From positions 8,162,001 to 8,226,000 of the forward strand of contig NC_091864.1 of the NCBI RefSeq assembly GCF_019399895.1: a stretch of 64,000 nt of DNA, in the 5' to 3' direction. The notes under the pieces were generated by a model, which ran no database searches, had not been told where the DNA came from, and saw only the letters and a list, made by a program, of their open reading frames with translations. This stretch comes from Cardiocondyla obscurior (Eukaryota > Arthropoda > Insecta > Hymenoptera > Formicidae). Positions 37,863 through 50,548 of the stretch are shown one piece after another. Position numbers and translations under genes: made by a program. Each line of letters starts with the position of its first letter. Position 1 is the first letter of the stretch.

Positions 37863-38995
37863 GAAAGCATTGCCGGGAAAGATTAGAGACGCGAGAAAAG
37901 CGTAGAAAATAATAAAAATCTCCGATCATACTCGTTTTCTAATTATTCATATTAGCGAATCGAGACGTAGAATGGCGTTTGCATTATTCATGAAGATGTC
38001 ACTGGCAACAGATATATTTATCTCGCGCCGCGACGGAGGAAGAGTTCAATAACCATTAGCGCATGGCAGGCTGTTCGGTAGCTGTTCCGCGGCATCGCGC
38101 TCTCGCAGACTTAACCACGTCGTAAAAGAGACAAGAAGTCATTAGGAGGACATTCGCGAGCGAGACGCAGAAGATGAGAGATGAGGCAGAGACGCGCCGT
38201 TCGGTATCGAGCTAATAAGACGGAAAATCTAACGACGAGCACCGGAGCAGTTAATTACTTATAGACGCCGCGTGGTGCAAACATTAATTAACATGCGAGC
38301 GGAAGAAGCGCGAGAACGCATACGTGCATTAATAAGAGTCGGTTTCTTGCTCCGCGTGCGCTCGCCTTCGCGCATTCGCCCTCTATATCAGTTGATTTTT
38401 TTTTTATCCCTCCTAATTTTTTTTATCCCTCTCAACGTGTATATCTTGCTTTGTAACCCCAGCAGCCAGCGATAATAATGAGAAAAGCTCGCCCCCTCCC
38501 CTTTCTGACGGCGTCTCATTAAAGACAGCACATTCAGGTGTCAAGTTTGAAATTTTAATTAGTAAAAAATCCAATTCTCCACGCGTACGACCAGTTATCT
38601 TTCCTCTTTTGCGTCAGCGTTTTCTTTTTCTTGCCCTTTTTCTTTCGCGCCCTCGCTCGTTACGTTCGCCAGCTTGGCAATGAGAGTCGGCTGCTCAAAA
38701 GCCTCGAACGTTTCAATTAATGTGGCCGCAGGATCGCAGACTGTCGCATTCGATCGCGTTTGTTCTTTTTTTATTTCTTTTTTTTCTGATTGCACTTTGC
38801 TAACTTTATGCTCGCGGAAAACTTCAACCGCTTACAAATGCGCTTGCGTTTCTTCAAATAATTATTTTCAAAAAGCTTGAAAATTTTGCCGGAAAAACAA
38901 TGTATTATCTATTAATTATATTTTATAAATTTTATGTAATTATAAATGACAAAGAAAAATATCTTACAACATAAACTATTATACTTAATCGTTTA

Positions 38996-38998
<3 letters not shown>

Positions 38999-39062
<64 letters not shown>
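38999..39062. repeat. Long pure GA microsatellite (32 units)
   Basis: Sixty-four bases of uninterrupted GA, the longest simple repeat in the window, about 760 bases upstream of duplicated exon copy A. Likely polymorphic in length. Confidence 0.97.
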
Positions 39063-39064
<2 letters not shown>

Positions 39065-39823
39065 TTTGACCCACGGCTTTTATTTATATGCATAATTATA
39101 CGGTAATAGAATAACGGCAAATAGAGTTTATGAAATAATAATATCGTTTATGGAAAGCGAGAAAAGCCAGTTGTTCTTGACCACATAAACGTCCATTCAT
39201 GGTAAAACAAAGCAAATTTAGTCTGGAAATGATGAAAGGAAAAGCTTCCATAATCGTGAACACGCTTTGACCAGCGTGTTGAGTATTATTAATCCTCAAG
39301 CAATCCAGCACGCTGTAATGAGCAAAGAACCTAATTACCAGCCAATCTAAATCGAGCCTGCAGCTTAATTAATAATGAATACGGATTACCTTGCGATGGT
39401 TTAAGAAAAATGCCATGATTAATGCGCAATACAAAAATAATGGTTCAGAATGTAACGCGAAAGATTTCATTAGTCATTTTGTCAACTGTTTAATTAATAT
39501 CAATTTATTCAAATACATGTATAATATCAATTTTGTAATTTGGCTATTAAATGATTAAAGTTACTTTATCGCGTGCGATTACCAGCGGAATCAAGTTTGC
39601 AACAATTATTGCTATTGGCATTGTTCGTATCGATAAAAGCGTCCGTAATGAATATGCGGTAACAAAAACATTTCATGTATTAAAGAGATTCATTTATTAA
39701 TAGAACTAATGTTAATTAGCGTACACGGCCGCGATAAAAAATATTATATATAATTTTTTTTATTAATTTTATTAACTAACATATCGGCATGTCTACATTA
39801 ATATTTTTCATTTTATGTTACAG

Positions 39824-39867
39824 TCACCGGCAAAACTGTACAACTCCGCTGAAGTTCATGCAGATTG
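39824..39867 (+). CDS. Duplicated short exon, copy A (44 bases)
   Basis: A branch-point-like ttaactaac about 50 bases upstream, the acceptor cattttatgttacag and the donor gtaagtcgc enclose 44 bases that are about 77 percent identical to 63702-63744. The flanking intron bases also match in part (tacattaatat upstream and the T-rich run after the donor), so exon and borders were duplicated together. Two frames are open. The first reads SPAKLYNSAEVHAD; in its last 27 bases the two differences before the final codon fall at third positions. The second reads HRQNCTTPLKFMQI. It is one base longer than the other copy, so both cannot be translated from the same upstream phase. It may be an alternative exon, an untranslated exon or a decayed copy. 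Confidence 0.45.
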
Positions 39868-42800
39868 GTAAGTCGCATTATTTTTCTTTTTCGTAGTTTG
39901 CAATTGAGGCCTCTTAAAAAATCAACGCGCGCGTGAAAACGCATACGGTTATAAAAATATTGTACGGACTTTCGTCACGTTTACATAAGCGTAATTTACA
40001 AGTTTGATAAAAGTTTCACTGAGCGAGAACCTCCCGCGAAACTTACTTTGTTCAATTATATCGCATTACGCGAAGAGATCTTATAAGTGTATGTCAGTCG
40101 ATGTAATTGAGCACTCTAAAAGCCGAGCCGGCTGTTTCCGGCTCACGTTCGAGCACGATCCAAGATAGTCCGCGATAAAAGCGCAATTGAGCTTCTTAAG
40201 TCTCTCGAGCGATCCTTCGCAACGAAATAACGCGATCGGAGCGTCTAAGGAGAGAATCAACGGCGGAGCCCGTCTCTAGTTCGCTAGCCGATTGTTCGCC
40301 GAGCGAAGCCCCGGGTTTTCCGCGAGGCAACATGCGACGCGGTTGAAGGAAAGAGGAGCAAGAACCGGGAAAAAGAGGGCGGGTGTGCGATTTAAGGAAA
40401 AGTTGAGAAAATCTTGGGAATCCGATTACAGGAGCGGGCAGCGCCCGCTGACTAGTTGGCAGTCGGGGCGGCGGTAAGACGGAGAGCCGAGCCGGGCAAG
40501 TCCGACAGTTCGACGGCGACGGGAAGGTGGAGAGAGTAGACGCGGGGGTTGGCCAGTAAAGTTGTAGCGAATCAGTTTCGGTGTCACGTAGGTATTCCGT
40601 ACCACGTTCTCGTACAAGGAGAATAAGGCGCGGGTGACTGGATTGCAAAGGAAAGCATCTCGAGGTGATGCGAACCGGCCGGGAAGAAAAAAAAGACCGC
40701 GCGTAAATGTATGTATTGTACGCACACGTGCGCGCGCGTTTGCACAGTTAGGAGAGAAAGAGGGACACGCGGACGGGTCGTGCCCAACCACAAACGGGGT
40801 TGCAATCGGGTTTGGCCGAGGATGCGATACATATCAGCCGACAGCGCGCCGTTATTCAATTTACAGGTCGGTCCCGTTGATTGTGCACCTTAATACCATT
40901 ACCATGGCCGCCACCTTTGGGTGGGATTTCTCTTCCCCCTGTCTTGTAACGACGGTTCGAGACACGGCGGTCGTATTTACACTCACGTGTGAATTTCAGA
41001 CCCCCTCCTCCCCCCCCCCTTAGGTTCGAGAGGGTGAAACACCGTCGTCGACGATGGTAACGACGACGAGAACGACGACGGCGACGGATTTCGCCGTCGT
41101 TGTTCCGTCCTTGTTCTCAGCGGCAGGGAACCGATAGTTAGACGCGAACGTGGCCGTGTCGCCTATTAAAGTTCTTACACTCTTGGAGTTATCTGCTTAC
41201 GTGATGTACGACACGTGTTACGTAAAATGTGATCGATAGCGTTTTCACAGGTGCGCTTGATATCGCGATTTATCCCGTCAAACAATATAAATGTCATTTC
41301 CATTTGATCGCTCAATTACCATTAATTAAGTCAACGCGATACTGCGTATTAAAATGTTGGTCTCTCCTTTCCGCAAATATCAATCAAAAGTGCAACTAAA
41401 AAATTACGATCTCTGCAGTTAGACCGATGCAGTAAAATTTTCACAAAATAACGTAATAAAATAGACGAATGTATCATGTAAGGCTTATTTAGGTCGTTAA
41501 ATTATAATTATTATTACGCCTCCTTATAGCTGTTTGTTGAGCTTAATCCCCTTTTTTATACGATACTTACTCGATATCGAGTATAAAGTTATCTTATCTT
41601 TACGACGTTTACTCCAATAAAACTTGTCCGCGGTGTTGAATAAACGGCGCGATGCTTAAACGTGACGAGATACGTGGCGCGTGGCCGGGAAGACGCAGGC
41701 ATGCGAATTAGCCCCATACTTGGCCGGAACGTTGCAGGACGCCGGCATAACAAATGCAGCTCGACGCTTGTTTGACGAGTCGAGTGAACGAGCGGGTAAG
41801 AAAGAGAGAAGGAGAAAACAGCATGGAATAACTGAATGGACTCACGTGCTACGCATACGTTACGAGCACCTGTGTGCGGGACGCGAGATCAATGACGACG
41901 CGTTTCAATGTTCTCCAACTATCGGCCGTGTAATTACGCGTACTCTACGCTAATTTTAATTAAATTCACGGAAAAGAAAAATTGATGTCTTACTCGGCGA
42001 TACTAAATACCACCGACTGATTATTCGTTTTCCGTAATTAAAACGAGCGATTCGTTGCGAGACCGCATGCACTACGCGGAGGGAAAGCACAATTTAATAA
42101 CACGGTCCCGCACATAAAATAAAATCGATTGTCGTGCCATTCCGCAAACGCGGTTCACGCGCGTGTTTCTCTAACGTCGTTCTAAATTCCCGTCACGATT
42201 CCGCTAAATACGTTTGCGTTTGATACGAGACGGAGATGGCATTAGCGGCGCGAATTACTGGAGCATTAATTCTGCCATTCTCTCTTTATTCGTTCGGGAG
42301 GAATTTCCCAGCTGAGCAATACGAGTGTATGACAACACCACGTGATATTTCGCCGTGTCGGCGAGCGTAGATATACGCAACGGCGCGCGAATGAACACAG
42401 AGCTATTCAGCGTGGAAGCTGTTCGGTAATTTCGTTTCGCGAAAACGCACCTCGTTCGCCACCCTCCGTCAGGATTCTCGCCCATCGAACGGGAGGAAGC
42501 ACGGGAAATGAAGCGCGGATGACAGCGAAAATACGCGCGGCGCGACGTAGGGGGCCAACACTTCGCGCTATTTTCTCGAATAACGAGGGACGAGTGCACC
42601 CGAAGGTACATCCGTTACAGGACGGCGACATCCGCGAATTAGCTCGTTTTTACGGCCGTGCAATTTTTTTGCCCGCTTTTATTCACCTGCTCGCGAAGTG
42701 GCCCGCGGGCGCCGCGACGCCGAGGCTGCCGTTTCGCTCGGTACCAGTCGCTTTGCCACAAATTTATTCCGCGGAGTTAATCACGCGACGCTAATTTTTA

Positions 42801-43067
42801 CCCAACTTTACTCTCGCCCGCACAAGGCGCCGCGACCGTTCCAACTTCCGCTCCAACTTGTCCGCGAAGTCGCCCTGAAGCCACCCCCTCCCGCTCCCGT
42901 TTCGCGGATCTGGCTCTTGTTCGGACCTCGAACTTCTACGGCGTAGTTTTCTGCGGGCAAAACGTGCCTCTTCGCTGCGAAATACAAAGATTTTCGAAAG
43001 TTTCCGGCAATTAGCCCCGACTTGGCCCGTTTTCTTTTATCTGCGCGCACTCAGCGTTTTCTTTTTT

Positions 43068-43089
43068 CTCTCTCTCTCTCTCTCTCTCT
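43068..43089. repeat. TC microsatellite
   Basis: About 11 TC units flanked by T runs. Confidence 0.88.
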
Positions 43090-44350
43090 TTTTTATCACT
43101 TAACGATTTTCTTGGTGCGTTCTTGAATAATTTATGCGTGAAAATCAAAATTAAGCCCTTTACATAATTAGATTTCAAATAGAATAAAAATTAGTACGTT
43201 TCTAATTAACATGGTCGGAATTAAACGCCGCAAAAAAAAAAAAAAAAAAACAAATGCGTAAAATTGATTTCGAGTTCATCCGTAGGAAAGTAAAACAATG
43301 GTTAACGTCGTAGCAAAAAAAAAAAATTAAGTAATTCAGTTTATACGCGTTTTACTCGATTAAAGGAAGCGCGATCGCCATCCGCGCTCGAATTAATCAA
43401 ACGTCTCCTGTAATCTAGAGTTGGGCGGCACCTCGGTAAGGCGAGGGATGAAAAAAGGCCCTCCCTTTCAAGAAACTCGTGAAAGAACGCCTTTAAATTC
43501 ACAATCCCGAATGGAAGTCGAAGGAAAGTGCAGTCGGTCGAATTAACAGCGTCCCGTTTTTCTCCGCGTATTCTTGAGGTAAGATCTATTCCACTTACAC
43601 AATTATCTCCGTAATTGCATTACTCTTTGCTACACCGCCGCGTAAGAACTCATCTATACGACATATCGACCAATCACGATAAGTAATTACAAATTAAATC
43701 AGACGTGGCGCCGTCCTCAAGTAACGTCTTATCGCGTTCTTCGCCGGCAGCACAATTTGTCTTTATTTACGGAATCAACGCGAATCTATCAAAGAACGAA
43801 GTAATAACGCATCGTCGATACTTTTACCTATATAAATCTGATTAATGATGAAAATTTTATGTTCACTCGTAATATTCACCGAAACATTTTATCAACGAAA
43901 ATGTATAATTAACGAGTGGAAATAATTAAATTATTAAAAATTCAATAACTTTATTAACAAGATTACTTTTTTTTTTTGGATAATTGTATTTGATTAATGA
44001 ATACTTACGCTCGACTAACAGAAAATATATTTGTGAATTCAAGTATCAGCCCAGACGCAGTTACGGTTATTGAGGCTTTAAAGTCTGATATTCGCCGGAG
44101 CGAATAAAGCACGTAACTGTCGTAAAAAAATCGTGTATCGTAAACCAAATCACAATTCGCCGAAAGTAATCCTATTCGTCCAGAGGTCGATAAAAATGTC
44201 GAATATGAAACCGGTATGAATTGTCCATAATTTTCACCGCGTTTCTCACGAACTTTAAAAGTACCGCCCGTGAAACGTTATTTTATTATAATTCAGTCTT
44301 TCTGAAAACCAAATTCAAATTCCGATGATCAAGCCCATTTATTCCCCTCA

Positions 44351-44470
44351 TTTATCTCTCGCGGCCCTTTATCTGCATATTTCTCATAGTGAAATCCTCA
44401 TCGCTCACTCACCTGACACGTAACACACGCACGGGCACGTCCGTGCCGGCGCATGTATGTGCCCGTGCAT
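44351..44470. repeat. Diverged repeat, copy 1, with hairpin
   Basis: Shares tttatctgca, ctcatag or ttcatag, aaatcc or aaattcc and catcgctcac in order with 44873-45006, about 520 bases away in the same orientation. It carries a perfect 10-base inverted repeat (44429-44438 with 44459-44468) that is not kept in copy 2. Confidence 0.55.
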
Positions 44471-44872
44471 TCTATCCACAATTTTAACAATGTATATTCC
44501 AAGCTGTGAACGTGATATACAATGTTGTGTAAGCGAGAAAAAAAAGAAAAAGAAAAAAAAATCTTTTCGCGCAAATTTTCCAAGATGATTTTTGTTAATG
44601 CCGCAGTACGTACTTTTATTACATAATCACGCTCATTACCATAAATTTTGTTTCACTTTACGAGACAACTCGTCAATTTGAAACGATCGCGTGTAACTTT
44701 AATATTCTAAATGATCAACCTTTACGAACGTGAATCATTAAAACGCGAAGAAAATTTTTTTGTTTTTTTTTTCTCCGATCAATCTTATCGACTCGCGACT
44801 CTAAGTTCCCGATTCATTAAGAACCGCCTAGGGCAACCGAAATATTTAATTAAAAAATAGCAACAGCGATAG

Positions 44873-45006
44873 TTCATCTTTGTTTCTCGTTGCTTTTATC
44901 TGCACGTCTTTCATAGAGAAATTCCCATCGCTCACCGACCCAATACGTGCAACGCGACGTGACGTACATACACACGCACATGCGGATCCTGCACGCTCTA
45001 TACGCG
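44873..45006. repeat. Diverged repeat, copy 2
   Basis: Partner of 44351-44470. The T-rich beginning and the catcgctcac block are well conserved; the CA-rich downstream part has diverged and lacks the perfect inverted repeat. Confidence 0.55.
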
Positions 45007-48000
45007 ATGTACGCGTGGGTATCGATTCGGCGAGCCTCGCCCCGAAGCGCGGTCGGGATATCGTGCATTTTCAAGGTCTGAAACACTTTCCCCGGAGAGA
45101 TGCGGGAGCAACGAGTGTCGGCGAGAGAGAAAAACGGAGAAAAAAGTTTAGCGGAAGGTGCGAGTGCATTTTTTAAAAGGCCGGCAGTCGTTTCGAAGTG
45201 CGCCAGCCAACCGTTTTCATGTCTGAGACACGATGGGGACAAAAGGGGGGGAAGGGGGAGAGCGGTGGAAGGGAATGTGTTCGAGAGGGACGAGAGAAAT
45301 GAAAGAACAACGAGAATACTGATAGGTATAGAGCAAAGTATACAGAGAGAGACGCGAGGAAGACCTGTCCGGTCCTTCCATCCGTCTCTTCGTCTTTCTG
45401 TAGAAGGGGTTGAAAGGCCGGTTGGAGGACGAGAGGGTGAAGGCGAGGGCGAGGGCGGTCGTAGGCGGGAGCGATGATACGTGCGTAGAATAGCCCCAGC
45501 ATTTTGAGCTCCTCGGAGATTTGGCTTGCCGAGTAAGAGGTTGGCGCTGCCGCGCCGCCACCGTCTCACCTTTTTTTTTTTTTTTTTTTTCTTTCCCACC
45601 CCCGACCGGCGTCGTCATCCGTTTCTCTCTTGCGCCGTCTTCTATCTCGTGCCACCCTTCCCGCGCCCTATCGCGACGACGGCGGCGGTGGTATCTACCG
45701 TTTCGTGCCTCGGTTTCTTTCATCGGCCCTCCGACTCTCTCGCGGAGCCCAGGGCGGTTGAGCCACTGGAGGCAACAATCTTAAAATATCACCCCGCGGA
45801 TACAGCATGGCATGAGTTATCGCGGTATTTAATCATCCCCAATAAGCTCGCGTTCCCTTCACCCCTTAGATTTCCTCTCTTTGTCGCCCGAGTTTTCGCC
45901 TAGGTGGAATGGACCTGACGTTCGTTTTTGAGAATACGCTTTTGTTTTTGATTAATAGAAAAAAAATTTAAAAAACCTTATTACTCTTTAAATTTGAATG
46001 TACTCACATTAAAATTTACAGATATTTAGGTACGTCTATTATTTTATCGGATTAAAACCATGATACATAAACCAAATATTGTTCGTATAATTAAATTTTA
46101 TTACAGATTATTCAATATTTAAAAAGTCATGTTAAAATTTGCTTCATAAATATTTGTTTTGCCTTCAATTTATTTACTGAAAAATATTTATCGATTAAAA
46201 AATTAGAAGCTGCTGTAAAACTGTTTACGTTCCATTTTTCCCAATTACGAAATTCGGAATTTTATCCTCCCGTTTCCGCGCACAAAAAGATTGTTCTCTT
46301 AAAGCTTTGCGATTCTTCTTTTCCTTCGGCTTTCGTCTTTCCGTTCTTTCCGCCAACGCGGTGTATTTTCGCGACCGATTTTCGTCCAGCGGGATCTACT
46401 GTTCAATAAGATAGGCCTGACGATGACCGAGCACGATTTTCCTCGGAAGTAATTAAGAACGATTAACGGAAGTCCGTCCGACGATACTCGAACGCTGCGA
46501 AGAAGTTTTGATGACTTTAAAGCGCCTCGAAGACCGTTCGGGTCGATTAATAGCTCTCGAACGAGAGCCGTTTTCTTGGCGACAAAGAAGTTTCCTCGTT
46601 TTTCCTTTCGTAATCCTGACTCGGGCTAACAAGAATCCGCAATAACGAAGGGCGCTACACTTCTGTATAGCCGTCACCTTTCTCTATCGATATTTATCGT
46701 TCCGACACGGGTGTTACTAACGATCGAATAGTCGTGCGATTTTTTTAAGTGCACACTTTGTTGAACCGCGCAGCTTCCATATAACGCAAAAAAAAAAAAA
46801 ATATCGCATTAATTGTAATTTCTGTTATATTTTACGAGATTTTTTTTTCCCCGAAAAAAGAGAAATAAGGGAAAATGAGCTTTTTGAGTCGTATCTTTCC
46901 GTAATACCCCTCCTATCCCCGCTGAAAAGCCCCTTGAGGGTTTCAGTTCGTTATAAAACAATTAATATGTTTAACTTAATACATTAGCAATCTCTTAAAT
47001 ATACCAATTCTTTCGGAGCGCATTAAAGAAACATAAAACTTAGATTAATTTTCAGTCTACGAGAAATTTCGCTGGTTTCAATTACGTTATACTTCGTTAC
47101 GCGAAGTTACACGAAGTAATGCAGTCAACGATCACTCTCTTTCTCTTTCCCCCTCTCGCACTCTTTTTTCCTTAATCTCTGCTTTCATATAACAAACTTG
47201 CGGAATCCGTGAATGTACTTTCCGAGCGTCATTCATGGAATTAACGAGATTATGGTGGAATTGCGGAATCCGAAAGGGAGACGCCGAAGGAAGTTAACTT
47301 TCGCATCGTATTGATGAGCGACGTCTGATTCGTCGTCGCGTCAGCCGAGGGGGGAATATTTCAAACAAGGGTTTCGTCACCGAATAGCGGAGAAGAATGA
47401 GGCCTCTCTTCGGTGGAGGGAAGTCGCTCTCGCGGAGGAAGGGAGGTGAATTTCGCGTAGATACGGGTTATACTACGCTCCGCCGCAGGAATTCCGGTGG
47501 AACGATCGCGTCGGAGCGTCGCGTAGAGTTTGCTTGAGCAAATACGCCGTTCGTGAGAACACGTTCGTTTCATATTCGAAATCACTCGCAAGAGCCACTA
47601 CGATGTCTTTGCGGTGCCACGGATCGTAACGCTCGGCCGTCGCGGTATCGACACCGTCAATCCGCGTATAATCATTCCGCGGCACGTCGTCGTATAACTC
47701 GGGGATAGCCGCGACATCCGCCGTTACTCGAAAGCGCGATAAATCCCAGCCGATGCTGTTGCGGATCAATTGTGGCTTACGAGAGAAGCGTACGGAATGC
47801 CTCAGAAGCCGGATGCTGTATCCGCGCGATCAATTCGAGAGCGTATTTTTAATTTAATGTTTACTCCAGTCCGATAAATAAGTTATTGCGATTCAAGCAG
47901 CGCGGTGATCTTTAAGCGAATTTGGTGCCCTGTCTCGTTTTACGCAAATTAATTTAAAGAATCCAGAGAACGGCTTTCATATCGTTGTTATTTAATTTCC

Positions 48001-50349
48001 TGAGTGCGACTCAGATGATTGACAACGGTTGGAGGAGATAGTACTCGCGTTATATTTAACACGGTGTCATCACGATGAAATCCCATTAATTCTTCGCTCG
48101 CGTTACGTTCTACTTAAATTATCACGGATAAATGTCACTTTGTCACAAGGGGAGCAGCGGTAGATCGATGACTCGATAAAAGTCCGCCACCCGCCCATTG
48201 TTCGCACAGTAAATTCGCGCGAGCAGACGCGCTCGAAATATATTTGTCGGCTGCAAATCCAGCTCACGGGCTGGGTTTTTCAACTCCTATCGGCCATCGG
48301 TATGTATCCCGTTCAACCCCACGGCGCCCCCGAGAGTCACCCACTCTGCTATCCTCTTTTGCTCCCTCGGATCGGCGAATGGGAATCCTTCGCGAAAGTT
48401 TACGCGCCCGACACTGCTCGAATAGACGCCTGAATTTCCCCGGTGAATTGCGCGGACGTAGTTGTATGTAACTATGCCGATTCTCCCCCGGGACGTTGCC
48501 GAAGTGTCAGTCCCAGTGATTCGGCTGAAATAAAATCTGCTTCCGCCTCTGACGGCATAGGAAGAAGTCGCCCCTCGCGCTATGAGAAATTCAAAAAATC
48601 GCAAATCAAGCGACTCGACGAGACGAAAACGCACGGGCACACCGCGTTTCAAATTAATATAATTAATTTTGAATTAATTAAACCCGAAGCGCGAGTATTG
48701 CAGAATTTTTTTTTTTTTTTTTTTTCTTATACGTAAACAAAAAGTAATAGCTGTACATACACACGAGAGGCACCGGTAAAAGTAAAAAAATTGTATCCGG
48801 TCGACTAAATGTAGAAAAAGCGTTTACTCTAAGGGCGATCGAAGCCGTGCCAGAAAGAAACCCGAACACACGAGCCTCCCTAGACGGCAATAATTTCTCT
48901 ACGCGAATCCGCTTGCGGCTAAAAAGGCGAAATCGAGCGGACGCTTCCTATCTCGCTAAGAAGTAAAACGTGTGTTTCATATGAAAGGGATCGGATGTAT
49001 CAGAAAGTTTTCGTGTTTGCTGCAGTTAACCCTGGGAAAGCCTCCGGGGAGCACGACATTGATTTCTCGCTCTACGATTACGTTTCTATACACCGGTCGG
49101 CTATTTCGTGACAAACAAATTCGGGTTTCCGAGAAATTTAATTACTTTTCGAACACCGTGAGGCCATTGCGTTTACGCGCGATACGCAGATCCGAAGGAT
49201 ACGCGCGACGAAACGATTCGGCTGTGCGAATCTCGCGCAAACGGTAAACCTTCCCTCCGATCTTCACCTTCCCGCCGAGAAAAGACGCGCTCCACAAAGG
49301 AACGGTAACCTCGTCATCGATACTTTTCAACGAAATCCACCCAAAGAAGTGGAAACAGCCGTTTCATCGATGGTAGTACAAGAGCGAAACTTCTTTTTCC
49401 CCGACGGCGTAAAAAGGGAAATCCGATATTCAGCCCGAAAGGTGTGCGCGATGCTACGAGGGGAAATTACGATCAAAGGGAGATCGGCTGTGTGGAATAA
49501 TAGCTGTATCTTTCATCGTGCTGAAATGTTTCTTTGCAATACTTTCCACGTCTGGAGGTTTTTCGCACGATAACGCGCGGCGACGATATCGCTCCGACGT
49601 AATGGGGTTGTAATGGAGGCACCGACGGTTTATAGACGGTTTACGGACGGTCACGTTACTTTACGTGACGTTCTTATTATAAGATTCGATACTAGATTGG
49701 CGAGGGGCTAAATCGACAAGATCTTCTGGCGCAAAACATAATTCTTTTTATTTTCTCACGCTTGATGTTATCATTAATCCGCGAGAATTAATTTTTCCTG
49801 AAACCTTCTTCTCTAAACATTACCTAAAATGCAAGTTAAAAAACAAGAGTCTTATTTCTATCTAAAACAAACAATTTAATAATGCGGGATAGAAAACTGA
49901 TAAGTAGAAAAACAAATTCGTCGAATAAATTCATCTAATTACAAAATTGAATTGAGCTCACTTTGCTCGAAAGAAGTAACTTCTTTAAACAAACACCGTG
50001 ATCAAGTTAAAGTACTTTAATTCAACAGAGGCATAGAGAGTTTAATACGTGATAATTAAAATTTCCTTAAAAAATTCAACGATGCCTTAAGCATCTTCAG
50101 CTTTAACGGCCTTGTAATATTCTGCTCCAATTGGGCGCCGATGAATACGACATCGGGGGGAAGGGGGAAAAGGAAAGGAAGGAGAGAAATTTTCTTTCGG
50201 AATGGCCGCGCCCTTCACCTCGGACGGACGAACATTAAATAGACGCGCTCGCGCGTGGTGAGTCGAAACTTTTTAATTCACTATCAAGATGCAAATTCCC
50301 TTGTCGGACGGGGCAATTTATCCCGTCCTTTGAGGTGGCTGCTACTTAC

Positions 50350-50548
50350 TAAGTAGTTCGCGGATCTTGACTTTCGTATATATCCGGCAGGGATGAAAGC
50401 CACGAAGGCCGCGGGCAACCCTCGGCGACGACGGCGCCGGGTGCACGAGGGTCGCGACCAAAACCACTGCTCGTCTCATCGTACTCTACTACCGTCATCT
50501 CGCGATCGATCTCGCTACCGGCATTTCGCTTCAAGTTCGAAGCCGGCT
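50350..50548 (-). CDS. Internal coding exon of an unidentified minus-strand gene (65 codons)
   Basis: The minus strand shows an acceptor ending catttcag before AGCCGG, and the donor gtaagtag follows ACTACTTA. The exon is 199 bases: 2 bases completing a codon, 65 codons, then 2 bases (TA) carried over. Only one frame is open and its peptide looks genuine, with MTVVEYDETSSGFG, an Arg/Pro/Ala linker, then SWLSSLPDIYESQDPRTT. The short acidic-aromatic stretches resemble those in the exons at 27-28 kb in style. It could belong to an upstream part or alternative isoform of that gene, but its exit phase does not fit the 28736 exon, so at least one further exon would be required. It may equally be a separate gene. 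Confidence 0.6.

Larger units (their letters stand above)
32174..50349. other. Long stretch without confident genes apart from duplicated exon copy A
   Basis: This holds the plus-strand exon copy at 39824-39867, a 64-base GA tract at 38999, TC tracts at 35056 and 43068, a local duplication at 44.4/44.9 kb and several GC-rich stop-poor patches (33.2-35.2, 40.2-41.1, 42.3-43.0, 45.0-45.8 kb). The last includes a 241-codon minus-strand frame that is mostly low complexity (poly-Lys, Pro/Ser-rich). I see no supported multi-exon gene here; promoter or leader sequence near 40.2-40.9 kb is possible but not shown. Confidence 0.45.

Noticed and set aside
43533..43577. 45-base plus-strand exon-like unit ending before gtaaga
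   Set aside because: Acceptor region is purine-rich (gaaggaaagtgcag), so splicing there is unlikely.
44874..45599. 241-codon minus-strand open frame
   Set aside because: Begins in a poly-A/T tract, is Pro/Ser-rich low complexity, overlaps long open frames on the other strand and has no domain or splice support.
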